64,000 bases of DNA, from contig NC_092354.1 in the NCBI RefSeq assembly GCF_963676685.1, positions 31,590,193-31,654,192 on the forward strand, in the 5' to 3' direction. A program made the position numbers and the translations under genes. Within the stretch, counting starts at the first letter, position 1. Each line of letters opens with the position of its first letter. A model generated the notes under the pieces. The model worked only from the letters and a program-made list of their open reading frames with translations. It did no database searches and was not told the DNA's origin. Source of the stretch: Mytilus edulis. Its lineage: Eukaryota > Mollusca > Bivalvia > Mytilida > Mytilidae. This document shows, piece by piece, positions 24,301 to 32,578 of this stretch.

Positions 24301-27095
24301 AAACCAAAGCATTTAGAGCAAATCTGACACGGGGTAATATTGTTTATCAGATCAAGATCTATCTGCCCTGAAATTTTCAGATGAATCAGACTACTCGTTG
24401 TTGGGTTGCTGCCCCTGAATTGGTAATTTTAAGGAAATTTTGCTGTTTTTGGTTATTATCTTGAATATTATTATAGATAGAGATAAACTGTAAACAGGAA
24501 TAATGTTCAGCAAAGTAAGATTTACAAATAAGTCAACATGACGGAAATGGTCAGTTGACCCCTTTAGGAGTTATTGCCCTTTATAGTCAATTTTTAACCA
24601 TTTTTCGTAAATCTTAGTAATCTTTTACAAAAATCTTCGCCTCTGAAACTAATGGGCCAAATACTTCCAAACTTTAACTGAATGTTCATTAGGGTATTTA
24701 GTTTGTAAATTGTATCCGAGGTTATGATCTATCAACAAACATGGTCGCCATTGCTAAAAATAGAACATAGGGGTCAAATGCAGTTTTTGGCTTATAACTC
24801 AAAAACCAAAGCATTTAGAGCAAATCTGACATGGGTAATATTGTTTATCAGGTCAAGATCTATCTGCCCTGACATTTTAGATGAATCAGACAACCTGTTG
24901 TTGGGTTGCTGCCCCTGAATTGATAATTTTAAGGAAATTTTGCTGTTTTTGTTTATTATCTTGAATATAATTATAGATAGAAATAAACTGTAAACAGCAA
25001 TAATGTTCAGCAAAGTAAGATCTTCAATTAAGTCAATTTGACCAAAATTGTCAATTGACCCCTTAAGGAGTTATTGCCCTTTAAAGACTTTTTTCACAAT
25101 TTGTTCATCATGTTGACTTACTTTAAAAAATCTTCTCCTTTGAAACTGCTGTATCAATTTCAGCCAAACTTAGGCTAAATGAGTTTCAGAGTATCTAGTA
25201 TAAATTTTATATTTTATTTCCTTGTATGTCAAGAAACATAGCTCCTATGGCTAAAATAGAACATCGGAGAAAATGATTATTTTTTTTTGGCTTTTGAAGA
25301 AAATAGGACGATCCAAAAAACATTTAAATAAATTGAAAAGCCAAAATAATCATTGATGAAAGATTTAACCAAAAGAATTAAGGTGAGCGATTCAGGCTCT
25401 TGAGAGCCTCTTGTTTTCAATTGTCATTATGAATACTGTTTTGCTTTTACATTTGTAAATAACACTCGCATAAACATGATGTATATGATTTTGTATTTAT
25501 TTATTTGGTGTTAAATTAGTTAAAATTGGCTCAGTGCTTGGAGCACTAAAATCAGACTTGAAAGTTTTTATTGACTTCAAGGTCTGGTTGCATTCTTGAT
25601 ATCGAGTTTGAATCAGCAATGGTATGAAAATTTCACAATGGTTATCATTTTACTATTCTCAAGTTGTGCCCCTTCATCAGAATTTGAAGTATACATTCTT
25701 GAACTTAAGTTTACCCCAACCGAACATTATGAAAGCTATACACAATACACAAAACTCAGATCAATTACAAATTTAGATAGGGTCATTTTTTATTATATGA
25801 CCGCAAAAATTGAAAGTTTTGGGTCGTATATTGGTATGACGTTGGTGGCGTCATCGTCCGAAGCCATTTGGTTTTTGCACTCTGAACTTTATTAAAAGTA
25901 AAAAATAGAAATCTATGAAATTTTAACACGAGGTTTATGGCCATAAAAGGAAGGTTGGGATTGATTTTGGGTGTTTTGTCCCCAACAGTTTAGGAATAAG
26001 GAGCCCAAATAAGCATTTTTCTTGGTTTTTGCACAAAAACTGGGAGTTTTGGTCCCAACGAATTAGGGGCCGAAATTAAACTTGTTTAATTTCATCTAAA
26101 AATGGAATTATTAGGACTCTTTGATATTCCAAAAATTCAGAAAGAAGAGGAGTGAACATCTATTTAGAAGATTAAGAAATAGAGACCATGAAATGACATT
26201 GAACACAAACAACATTAACACGATGTAGATTTAACTAATGGGATATCAAAACGTTTCTTGGATTTATGAATAATAAGGCAGGTTAAGAAGATTCTACATT
26301 CCAAAATGTGTTAGCCTTATTTGACACTTTCAAAAGAACTAAATTCTTAGATATAAGAAGATGTGGTCTGAGTGCAAATGAGACAACTCTCCATCCAAAT
26401 AACAATTTATCAAATTAAACCTGTAAAATAGGTAACCCCTTCAGTATGGGCGAAAAATTATAGCCCATTGAGGCTTTTCTAGATTGGTTTATATCCTCTT
26501 TAAAATGTCAATTCAAATGAGAAGGAAACGTTTGCAATCTGGACAGTTTACAGAATGGTTGCTACTTGGAAAGTGGCGTAATTGGCACTCATGACACATC
26601 TCATTTATATACTATGAACTCAATGTAGAACAAAGGGTAAAACGAGGTCCGATATAATTCCGAATATAGTTTTTCACCGTTTTTCTTTTAAGTATGGCCA
26701 ATATGCTTTTTAATTTTAGTTTCGTCAATTTCACCGTTTTTTTTCTGTTTAAACCGGATTTAACGATTTTTCTGTCTATTAAAGAAAATCGAATTAACAG
26801 TTGTAAATTGTAGGATATAAGAAAATATGTTCACCACGTTTAAAGTACCACAGAATATGGAAAACTGAAATCACTCTACACACAGCCGAAAATTCATGAT
26901 ATATTTTTACAAAATGCAGTAGCGATATTTAAAGATTTGAAAGTTTAAAAGAAACATTTTAGAACAGTAATTACATTCTTTTGAATGAATTTTACACTAA
27001 ATAAATTGTAAAAGACTTACTCGTTTTATTCTTTTTTCTACTGGAGCGGCTTTACTGGCACATGTAGCAAACGCGGCTATTCTTTTTGGAGGCAT
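9312..27095 (-). CDS. OB-fold plus BEN-domain protein, nine-exon model
   Basis: Exons (minus strand order): 27021-27095, 23405-23605, 22766-22909, 18842-18988 (possible cassette), 18058-18285, 17540-17598, 10778-10890, 10219-10312, 9312-9372. All junctions are GT-AG and all phases agree: 1122 coding bases and 373 residues, or 324 without the cassette. The order is a basic N-terminus, a beta-rich region, an OB-fold resembling the ssDNA-binding domains of RPA70 (LKVKLWREKA, then KIVVKNSKVVEFRG), then a BEN domain (ARLLRAFYTEEEL) and a Lys-rich tail. BEN domains bind DNA and chromatin; OB-folds of this type bind single strands. A nuclear DNA-binding role is inferred. Introns are filled with mobile elements. 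Confidence 0.7.
10219..10312 (-). CDS. OB-BEN gene, BEN second half exon
   Basis: Acceptor TTTTCAG and donor GTATGT. It begins with two bases that complete the G left by the upstream exon. Only one frame is open. It encodes LPEMKTIKIRKALHNAV, matching the helical C-terminal part of BEN domains. Confidence 0.7.
10517..10655. repeat. Dispersed repeat (GATGTGGTA.GATTGCCAATGAGACAAC family)
   Basis: Recurs with divergence at 26345-26470, 27592-27720, 34283-34420 and 60209-60300. Shared parts are the GATGTGGT start, GAGACAACT.TCCA, AGGTCACCGTA and TTCAACAATGA. No coding potential. Confidence 0.8.
10778..10890 (-). CDS. OB-BEN gene, BEN first half exon
   Basis: Acceptor TTTCCAG and donor GTAAGC. 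It is 113 bases with one base of a split codon at each end. The other two frames are closed. It encodes GELAARLLRAFYTEEELRD, the hallmark A-R-x-L-L-x-x-x-F/Y-x-x-E-E-L of BEN domains. The first base joins in phase with the exon ending at 17540. Confidence 0.75.
11732..12155 (+). repeat. SINE-like dispersed repeat, copy 2
   Basis: Same family and orientation as 1241-1665, including the AATC tail. It sits inside the large intron of the OB-BEN gene, antisense to it. Confidence 0.75.
12316..12425. repeat. Dispersed repeat fragment
   Basis: The words ATACTGAACTTAGAGGAAAAT, AAAGTCC and ATGGCAAAATCAAA recur, diverged, at about 19085-19170. It is intronic with respect to the OB-BEN gene. Confidence 0.55.
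12503..12950 (-). pseudogene. Fragment of a multicopy transposon-associated protein
   Basis: The stretch 12836-12945 reads KFFGSHFHSLTIHAQESL, then PEQEERCF, before a stop. The next frame (12503-12835) continues with Ser/Leu-rich sequence. A Phe-Gly-x-x-x-H-S-L-T-x-H-A followed by E-E-R recalls an uncharacterised protein repeated many times in bivalve genomes. One frameshift is visible. No function assigned. Confidence 0.35.
13077..13227 (+). pseudogene. SGNH-hydrolase-like fragment
   Basis: An open plus-strand stretch without its own Met reads AYTLDETEEV, then PDVIILHSLTNDL. The hydrophobic strand followed by T/G-N-D resembles block III of SGNH/GDSL hydrolase folds, which also occur in some retroelements. 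It is cut off exactly where Penelope-like copy 2 begins (13228), so the retroelement probably inserted into or beside it. Confidence 0.4.
13228..14990 (-). mobile_element. Penelope-like retroelement, copy 2 (longest)
   Basis: Runs right to left from about 14990 to the shared 3' tail at 13228. It holds most of a reverse transcriptase with one frameshift near 14342. It lies in the large intron of the OB-BEN gene, in the same orientation. The 5' end is undefined; the frame is last open near 14985. Confidence 0.75.
13527..14985 (-). pseudogene. Reverse transcriptase (Penelope-like), frameshifted
   Basis: The upstream part (about 14985 to 14342) includes HDKYVVVPAA, then VFVCKTHYIN, and ends with motif A, FSTLYTSIPHSKL. 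A one-base slip in an A-run near 14342 moves the frame. The downstream part (13527-14345, 272 residues) has GIPKGTNCAPLLADLFLY at 71-88 and YIDD at 116-119. Motif A of the LYTSIP type is characteristic of Penelope-like RTs. No GIY-YIG or EN domain follows. The single break suggests a fairly recent copy. Confidence 0.75.
15236..15585 (+). mobile_element. Penelope-like fragment, copy 3 (inverted)
   Basis: Plus-strand match to the last part of the RT frame and the start of the 3' tail. It encodes a decayed version of the SQLIRYSRAC and DRGLLLTRKL blocks, then the CCGGATTTGTAATAACATAAGCAACACG tail motif in part. Broken by stops. Confidence 0.7.
15685..15804. repeat. Two-copy tandem repeat, 60 bp
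   Basis: AATAATAATTATATGTACGAA to AAATTCGTGACCAC, repeated once with small differences. Confidence 0.85.
17042..17204 (-). other. Possible alternative exon of the OB-BEN gene
   Basis: A tandem acceptor (TTTTTTCAG, then TGAAG five bases on) precedes an open stretch ending at a GTAAGT donor (17036-17041). Using TTTTTTCAG after the 17540-17598 exon gives a stop within eight codons. Using the second AG opens about 52 codons (GRGVFSETQEMM to IVEPNWFA), but the end phase does not match the first BEN exon. Either inclusion would yield a protein without the BEN domain. It may equally be a chance open stretch. Confidence 0.35.
17540..17598 (-). CDS. OB-BEN gene, linker exon
   Basis: 59 bases, acceptor ATTGCAG, donor GTAATT. 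Only one frame is open (NDTEFEETIEGPIIGASFI), ending with two bases of a split codon that pair with the first base of the 10778-10890 exon. Confidence 0.6.
18058..18285 (-). CDS. OB-BEN gene, OB-fold core exon
   Basis: Acceptor AAAATAG, donor GTGAGC, phase 0 at both ends, 76 residues. It carries the most diagnostic OB-fold strands: SLKVKLWREKA, then GDKIVVKNSKVVEFRG, then IFLNSMSDTKI. These align by pattern with the second ssDNA-binding domain of RPA70 (TLWGE, then A-I-K-G-x-x-V-x-x-F-G-G, then L). Confidence 0.75.
18842..18988 (-). CDS. OB-BEN gene, Ser/Pro-rich symmetric exon
   Basis: Acceptor TTATACAG and weak donor GTAAAA. It is 147 bases, phase 0 at both ends, so it can be skipped without a frame change. 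It encodes SPSPTPAVSSSPALSPTPG, then VVDFEDMLV. It would insert a flexible linker between the first and second strands of the OB-fold, which makes a cassette exon more likely than a constitutive one. Confidence 0.5.
19183..19340. repeat. Dispersed repeat (ACGCGCGTTTCGTCTACATAAGA family)
   Basis: Recurs at 21530-21780, 21856-21935, 55916-56040 and, without the start, 56930-57070. Typical parts are GTTATCAAAGGTACCAGGATTATAA, GACTCATCAGTGACGCTCA, and GTTGAAGAGCATTGAGGA. I recall this as a very common mussel repeat. Confidence 0.85.
19827..19980. repeat. Tandem repeat, 45-bp unit, 3.4 copies
   Basis: ATTTGTATGGAACAATTATA to CATTTCACTGGTA, repeated at 19827, 19872, 19917 and 19962. The frames on both strands here simply translate the unit. 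Confidence 0.9.
20270..21520. repeat. Highly degenerate array, about 260-290-bp units
   Basis: Recurring landmarks are TGTTCTTTTTGTTCT followed by an A/G-rich stretch with TTTTACAA, then AAGTCTA.AGTTAG, AGTGACAATAT.TTT and a TTTTTATACCTCA-like end. They reappear near 20470, 20990 and 21270, with weaker matches around 20280 and 20800. It is intronic in the OB-BEN gene. Confidence 0.55.
21530..21935. repeat. Two adjacent ACGCGCGTTTCGTCT-family repeats
   Basis: A longer copy (21530-21780) and a shorter one (21856-21935) in the same orientation, separated by about 75 bases that include GAGACGAAACGTCCACC. Confidence 0.8.
22015..22270. repeat. Fragment of the 24.0-25.4 kb repeat
   Basis: Matches the internal segment of the repeat at 24038-25412 (ATCAACAAACATGGTCGCCATT, GTCAAATGCAGTTTTTGGCT, TGTTGGGTTGCTGCCCCTGAA). 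Confidence 0.8.
22766..22909 (-). CDS. OB-BEN gene, exon 3 (start of OB-fold)
   Basis: Acceptor TTATTTAG, donor GTAAGT, phase 0 to phase 0, 48 residues. It ends with INSITNLQDHHQRISIRGEI, a shape typical of the first beta strand of RPA-type OB-folds. The preceding PFPLTSFEEAI likely packs before it. Confidence 0.65.
23405..23605 (-). CDS. OB-BEN gene, exon 2
   Basis: Acceptor GTTTCAG, donor GTTAGT, phase 0 to phase 0, 67 residues beginning DLDVMKVHALLEEE. It alternates charged and hydrophobic residues (IIELQYDNKFTINLGEF) as in beta sheets. It could be the remnant of a second OB-fold, but I cannot assign it. Confidence 0.6.
23735..23990. repeat. Dispersed repeat, second copy at 25800-26080
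   Basis: Shared words GGTCGTATATTGGTAT, TTTGGTTTTTGCACTC, AAAAGGAAGGTTGGG and TTGATTTT link the two copies. Same orientation. Confidence 0.75.
24038..25412. repeat. Long repeat with internal duplication
   Basis: Starts TTAGCTCACCTGTCCCGAAGG and ends GTGAGCGATTCAGGCTCTTG. The inside holds two diverged copies of a block of about 500 bp (24110-24600 and 24620-25090). I recall the TCACCTGTCCCGAAGGGACA-type start as a widespread bivalve repeat. The frame at 24724-24918 is a shadow. Confidence 0.8.
25413..27020. other. Intron 1 of the OB-BEN gene, repeats only
   Basis: Contains a repeat copy (25800-26080) and a diverged GATGTGG.-family copy (26345-26470). No exon with good splice sites and open phase-0 frame was found between the first two exons. 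Confidence 0.45.
27021..27095 (-). CDS. OB-BEN gene, first coding exon
   Basis: ATG at 27093-27095, then a short basic N-terminus (MPPKRIAAFATCASKAAPVE), ending at a GTAAGT donor in phase 0. The open frame leads directly to exon 2 in phase. Lys/Arg-rich ends suit nuclear import. Confidence 0.6.
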
Positions 27096-27591
27096 GGTCG
27101 CATGTGCTTTGAGGAGGGAAATTTTCTTTTTATAGTCCTACCGAAAATGGTTGAGAATAGGATTTCATGCTGATTCAGGGTTTTATTTCAGTAAAACATG
27201 GTCTCGAATGGGCGTAACAAAACTTATTGGGGTCTGTTGAGGTTTACTCTTTTATTTTTTTTACCGTATCGGGTATTGCATTATGCAAACTTTGGTATTA
27301 TAAAACGATGTAGATAAACAAATAAGTATATTGAAGATGTTCTTGTAATAAGTTGCACTTTTAAATGGTGAAAGAAAGGTTAAGGTCCCTGTATGTCGAC
27401 ACTTGGGTGTGTTCGTTTTGTTTTTTTCGGTGACGTGGCATTTCCGTTGGTAGTCTTGCAAAAAAGTTTGGCTCACCTGGCTCACCTGGAGAAAAATAAT
27501 CCGATATCTTCAACAGTATTTTGTTGTCACTGCTGAAGCGGTGGTGCATCAAGTTTTACCCCTGTACGTCCGAAAATTATTTACCTTCTAA

Positions 27592-27969
27592 AAAGATGTG
27601 GTATGATTGCCAACGAGACTACTCTCCACAAGATACCCAATAACACAAAAAAATTAACAACCATTAGTCACTGTACGCCCTTCAAGAATGAACAATTAGC
27701 CCATACTGAATAGTTCGTTTTAAAAGTGACCGAAATGACGAATGTAAAACAATTCAAACTCGAAAACTAACGCCTAATTTGCTATAAATATGAAGGATGA
27801 AGGAAGAACATCAAACAACCACTGAATTACAGTCGTCTGACTGGGCAGGACCATACGTACTATATGTAGCAGGATTAAACATTTTAGCGGGATCCCAACT
27901 GTAGGGCCAGGACCATACATACTATATGTAGCAGGATTAAACATGTTATCGGGATCCCAACTGCCTCCT
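27592..27969. repeat. Dispersed repeat plus a 66-bp tandem duplication
   Basis: 27592-27720 belongs to the GATGTGGTATGATTGCC family. At 27844-27969 a unit with AGGACCATAC.TACTATATG and GCGGGATCCCAACTG occurs twice, 66 bases apart. Confidence 0.7.
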
Positions 27970-28011
27970 TAACCAGCGGCAATGGTAATACATTACAACA
28001 TAAGAACTTTA

Positions 28012-28530
28012 TTTGCCTGAACCAAATGTTATGTAACTGATACAGTATGATAATAACAGCAAAACATACATTTCGAATTTTGATGGCGTCGTCATTTTAA
28101 ATGGAAAAAATAATCTTCCGTTTCCATTCTCTTACTTTGGTTTGCCTCAACCAAATGTTATGAAACTTTTATATGGTGTTTATTAACATATAATACAGAT
28201 CCAAGTTCGAAAATGGCTGGCGTCACTTCTGGCTTTCCTGAGTTCTGCCTCTACATGAACATAAACATTGATGAATTTCAAGTTTTCGTCACCTTCAGTT
28301 TGACTCAACTAAATATTACGAATCTACACTGCTTCTTGCCATAATATACAAATTAAGTTTGAATTTTCTGGCGTTACTTATACAGTTCATGAGTTGTGCC
28401 TCTTTTCAATTGGAAAAATGTTGAATGTGTTGTATCTGTTTGACTTTAGCTTAAACCAAATGATAATTGGACTTGTACACAAAACTCAAATCGAGTGCAA
28501 ATTTGGGAAGCTCAGTTTGAGTCGTTCAAC
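28012..28530. repeat. Degenerate tandem array, about 145-bp units
   Basis: TTTGCCT.AACCAAATGTTATG-like starts recur near 28012, 28140, 28298 and 28438, each followed by TTTGAATTTT..TGGCGT-like sequence. Divergence between units is high. Confidence 0.65.
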
Positions 28531-29120
28531 CATGTACCTTTATATATCAAATACAAGTTTAGACATCAGCTGAGTCTCGTGGACATATTTCTCATTTATT
28601 GATCTCACGTAATGCGGTTTTTTTATATGTAAAACTGACACTAGTGTATTGGTTACGATCGACTTAAAATAAGACTTATGCCCCTTTCAAAATTTATGGG
28701 AAATGGACCCGTAAGCACTGTCAAGGGTACCGTGAGTTCTTGCAAAACTTATACTATAGGTTAATATCATCATTATCCCGGACAATTTTTAAAATAATGG
28801 ACGATCGATTTAAAAGAAAAAAGAGTCTTATGCCACTTTTGAATAAGTGCAATGCTGGGGAGGAGGCATTGGAATTCTGTATTTTACTTGAATGATTTCT
28901 TCAATGAGCAAATTTGAATAAAGATACGCTTTCATCGCATAACTTAGTTTAATGTAGCTACATCTGAGCCGTGCATGCAGTTGGTTATCTTATTTCAAAC
29001 GGTCATATCGTTTTTAACGAAATTTTGCGTGGAATAAATGACTGCATTTTTTTGTTTTGAAGTAAGATAACTTAAACGCGTTCATTTTATTTTGTTAGCA
29101 TTTAAATTCAAATACACGAA
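28531..29120. other. No gene seen
   Basis: No open frame with context. It is the 5' flank of the PC4-like gene. Confidence 0.4.
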
Positions 29121-29121
29121 C

Positions 29122-29130
29122 TATATAAAG
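29122..29130 (+). promoter_or_regulatory. TATA box for the 29.3-kb gene
   Basis: TATATAAAG, about 200 bases before the first Met. The same string occurs 57 bases before the 31960 gene, and close variants precede 36191 and 48837. Confidence 0.45.
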
Positions 29131-29323
29131 ATTCAAACACACCCACTTTATTATGACGACAGATACATTTTGTTTGCTTGTATGCATTTTCGATATTTTA
29201 TCGACATTAAGCTTGAAATATGAAAGAGTAGTTATAAACTGCCTGTTCCAGAACAAAAGATTTTTTTCCAGAACAAAAGAATCCACCCATAAATAAAAGA
29301 TATCACTTTGAAATCTAAATCAT

Positions 29324-29821
29324 TTGACAAATTTCTACCAATACAACATGTCGCTTCCAAACATAGAGTCTATTGAATATATGCCTGAAAATATAAAATT
29401 TTGGGACAAATCTTTATCATCAAGTTTATCTAACTTATATCAACACTTCAACATTCATATAAGTATCTTAAAATGGATTGGTGCCATATCTATATTAGTA
29501 TTAACAGCATCTACTCTTACTGTTTCTACTTATTTATATAATTTTGAAAAATCTCTACCTAACTCATCTAATGACATAAATGTCAATAATTTGCCAAGTT
29601 TTAATGACACCATATGTAGGTATATGAAATTGTTTAGACTTCCTGGTGAATATTTTGTAACTGTCTGCAAATATGACAACAATATTCATCTAGATATTAG
29701 ACAGCTGCTTAATAACAAACCAACAATCAAAGGGGTTACTCTAACAATTGACCAATGGAAATATTTACAATCTATAAGACAATATATCAATAGAGCCACT
29801 GAAGAAGCAAGACATCAATAG
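29324..29821 (+). CDS. Membrane-anchored protein with PC4-like domain
   Basis: 165 residues from the first Met; the Met at residue 9 (29348) is an equally good start. One hydrophobic segment (about 49-71, ILKWIGAISILVLTAST) should span a membrane. The C-terminal 109-156 region reads YFVTVCKYDNNIHLDIRQLL, then KGVTLTIDQWKYL. This is the pattern of the PC4/p15 ssDNA-binding coactivator domain (V-D-I-R, K-G-I-x-L, Q-W-x-x-L). PC4 proteins are normally soluble and nuclear, so a membrane anchor is unusual. The frame is intact and has a TATA box upstream. It belongs to the AT-rich block that includes a virus-like remnant. Host or viral origin is unsettled. Confidence 0.6.
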   Translation: MTNFYQYNMSLPNIESIEYMPENIKFWDKSLSSSLSNLYQHFNIHISILKWIGAISILVLTASTLTVSTYLYNFEKSLPNSSNDINVNNLPSFNDTICRYMKLFRLPGEYFVTVCKYDNNIHLDIRQLLNNKPTIKGVTLTIDQWKYLQSIRQYINRATEEARHQ

Positions 29822-30590
29822 AAATATTACATCCATAGTTCATGCAGGTAAACATGTAATAGTTTTTTTTGTTTGTTTTGTATTTATTTTTCCACATGTT
29901 CAAAGCTATAGAATAGTATCAATAGCATACACTTTGCATAAGAAATATTATATAACATTGAATGAATGCCAACAGTTATTTATCTAGCATCATTTTAGGT
30001 ACTACTTTCACAACATCAAAGAACCTTGATCAAATTATGTTCTTTTAAGAGATAACAGTAGTACATTAGTATTTATTTACTAACTTTTGCTTCACACTGG
30101 AAACAAGCACTCTTTTATTTACCAATAACTAACACTTCAAAATATGATTAAAGTGTGAGGATTATAATAAACCAATTGCATCACTTAACAGGAAACTCTC
30201 TAAAATTCAACACCTTTATACATTAGCAAAGAAAAGACTTATCAACCTTACTTTTATTTTCAGTAACTTTTTTTCTTTCATTAAAATAACAAATAACAAA
30301 AGTAATTTAATTTTATTTTAACAACATGAAAACATATATACATAACAACTTATTTTAGCACCATATATTATATCTTTTTGAGAACACTTTACCCAAATAT
30401 AAATAATAATAATATTTGTCTTTGCACTCCATAAAACAGTTTTAAAATCAGCACCAAATGTTTTTGCATCATTTTCATTTTTATATAACATTAATAATTA
30501 CTCAAAAAAAATCTTCAACCTTTGAGAAATATAAATTTTGTAAATAAAAACTTTACTTGAAAATACTTCGTATAATAAATATAACATATA
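29822..30590. other. No gene seen
   Basis: Very AT-rich 3' flank of the PC4-like gene. No open frame or repeat recognised. Confidence 0.5.
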
Positions 30591-31100
30591 AATGATTTGA
30601 TTTCAAAAAGTTAAAATCTCATTTAAAAACCTGAGGAATATATTTTATGTATGAATTTTCATCTGAGAGAAATGAATGTTCGTATAAAAATCTTTAAATA
30701 TAAATACTATATAAAATAAGTTGAATAAAAAAACTGAACTGAGACAGTAAAACCTCACATATAATATCGAAACTATATTGAGACAAACATGTAAAAGTCT
30801 GAGATGATATGGTTTTACTGTAACATAAACGAATAAATGGAATGATTTTTTGATTTCAAAAAGTTAAAATCTCATTTAAAAACCTGAGGAATATATTTTA
30901 TGTATGAATTTTCATCTGAGAGAAATGAATGTTCTTATAAAAAACTTTAAATATAAATACTATATAAAATAAGTTGAATAAAAAAACTGAACTGAGACAG
31001 TAAAACCTCACATATAATATCAAAACTATATTGAGACAAAAATGTAAAAGTCTGAGATGATATGGTATTACTGTAACATAAACGAATAAATGGAATGATT
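30591..31100. repeat. Two-copy tandem duplication, 253 bp
   Basis: Two near-identical units (TTTCAAAAAGTTAAAATCTC at 30601 and 30854), differing at only a few positions. A recent duplication in non-coding DNA. Confidence 0.9.
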
Positions 31101-31439
31101 TAACACCTCAGTTAAAATAAAACATCATCAATATCCATATATTGAAACTCATCACATGAGATATACGATTATAATAAAAAAAATCAAACATTAAAAAGAT
31201 GATTTAATTGTATTGAAACAAAGAGATGATTAATCATAAGGAAAAAAAGAGGTTTTAATCGTCTTTTTAAATTTAAAAAATAATAACATAATCATGGAAA
31301 TAATTCATTCCAGCATCATCTACTAAATATTGATTAAAAATAATCTCCAATGATCTTCACTGTAACATAGTAAAAAAAGAGAAAAAAAACCAACAATGAC
31401 ACAATCTTTATTCATTTATACAAAATTTTACAAGTCAAA

Positions 31440-31910
31440 CTGTTCTCCCTCTCTCTTTCTCTCTTTAATTATATAAAATTTCTTATTTGACCATATAAAT
31501 TGTTCATGAAAAAAAGTGTTTTAATACTTGATAAAAAAAAAACTGTCATTATCTTGCATATCTATAATATTCTTTTAGCCTACATCTGGGTTTTTTTTTA
31601 AACCAACCCTTTTCACACATCTATATCTAAATAAATAATCCATTCACTGTAGTATATTTAAAAGAAAAAAAAACAACAACAATAATATCACTATATATCC
31701 TTATAATTTATACTTTTCTCTCTCTCTTTAACTATATAAAATTTCTTATTTAACCATTTAAATTGCTTAAGAAAAATCAGTGCAAATACTTGATAAAAAA
31801 CTGTCATTTTTTGCATATCTATAATATTCTTCTGGCCTAGAGCTGGTTTTTCTAAACCAACCCTTTTCACACATTTGTATCTAAATAAACATGCACATCA
31901 TGTATATAAA
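31440..31910. repeat. Two-copy duplication, about 263-bp period
   Basis: CTCTCTCTTT followed by ATATAAAATTTCTTATTT, CTTGATAAAAAA, CTGTCATT, ATCTATAATATTCTT, AAACCAACCCTTTTCACACAT recurs. The second copy runs into the TATA box of the next gene, so the first copy may be a duplicated promoter region. Confidence 0.75.
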
Positions 31911-31911
31911 G
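31903..31911 (+). promoter_or_regulatory. TATA box for the 31960 gene
   Basis: TATATAAAG, 57 bases before the ATG, matching the string at 29122. Confidence 0.5.
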
Positions 31912-31959
31912 AGATAACTTTTAAGTACAATCCTCATTCACTTCAAAACAATTATAAAG

Positions 31960-32181
31960 ATGGAATTTACCGAGGCAATGAGAGAATTTGTCTTTGAAGA
32001 ATTGGAGTATTACCCTTATTCGTTAATAACTGATCAGGGAACTTTTCCTTGTAGCATTTGCAATGCATCTCATGAACCGAGGTTGGAAAGAGATATACTT
32101 ATCAAACTACCAATGGAGGATAATTGGTTTAATGGCAGTTTGAAAGAAATGTACCATCAAATGCTACATTTTAACAAGTAG
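31960..32181 (+). CDS. Small acidic protein with one Cys pair, unknown
   Basis: 73 residues, TATA box close upstream, first ATG after it. It has a Glu-rich N-terminus (FVFEELEYYP) and one C-S-I-C pair (FPCSICNASHEP) with His following, perhaps half a zinc site. It is followed by TAG TGA stops. Two plus-strand exon-like stretches lie downstream (32211-32328 and 33874-33943), but no donor in this frame joins them in phase. No family recognised. Confidence 0.45.
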   Translation: MEFTEAMREFVFEELEYYPYSLITDQGTFPCSICNASHEPRLERDILIKLPMEDNWFNGSLKEMYHQMLHFNK

Positions 32182-32210
32182 TGAAATAAAAAAAATGTTT
32201 TTTTATGTAG

Positions 32211-32328
32211 ACACTGGAGTACTATGCAATGTTCAATATTTAGCCAAAAGGATTATTGAAAAAGATGATTTCCAATTTGGAATGGGAGAAAAAGTACATG
32301 ATACTATTTTAGATCTATTATTTGAAAG
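32211..32328 (+). CDS. Candidate exon, plus strand
   Basis: Acceptor TTTTTTATGTAG and donor GTAAGT. The single open frame needs one base from an upstream exon and reads YLAKRIIEKDDFQFGMGEK to LLFE. Its 3' phase joins 33874-33943 exactly. It overlaps, antisense, the end of the alternative minus-strand exon 32304-32578, so at least one of the two models may be wrong. Confidence 0.35.
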
Positions 32329-32578
32329 GTAAGTTTTTTCAAATTAAGTCTTGCAACAGGAAAACGTCGACGTTGTGATCTTCTTAAGTTGGGTTGTTGT
32401 ACAAGTTCTATTTGCTGTTGTGGTAATTGAAGATGTTGTTGAGGTAAATTGTTGTTTTGTAAATTTTGCAGATAATTAATAACTTGTAGAATAGTTTCCA
32501 ATCTTCTTAAATTTTGATTTCCTCTTAAAAACACTTCCGAAACAGCTATAATTGTGACAATTATATATATAATCCAAT
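32304..32578 (-). CDS. Membrane-protein gene, alternative last exon B
   Basis: Acceptor CTTGTTTTCTTCTTTGTAG, a strong pyrimidine tract. The exon begins with two bases that fit the phase-1 donor at 33035. It gives a different membrane span (WIIYIIVTIIAVSEVF) and a Gln-rich, then Arg-rich tail (QQQIELVQQPNLRRSQRRRF), stop at 32304-32306. Same architecture, different tail: a mutually exclusive terminal exon. Confidence 0.4.

Noticed and set aside
24724-25013. Small protein frames
   Set aside because: Shadows of the long dispersed repeat at 24038-25412.
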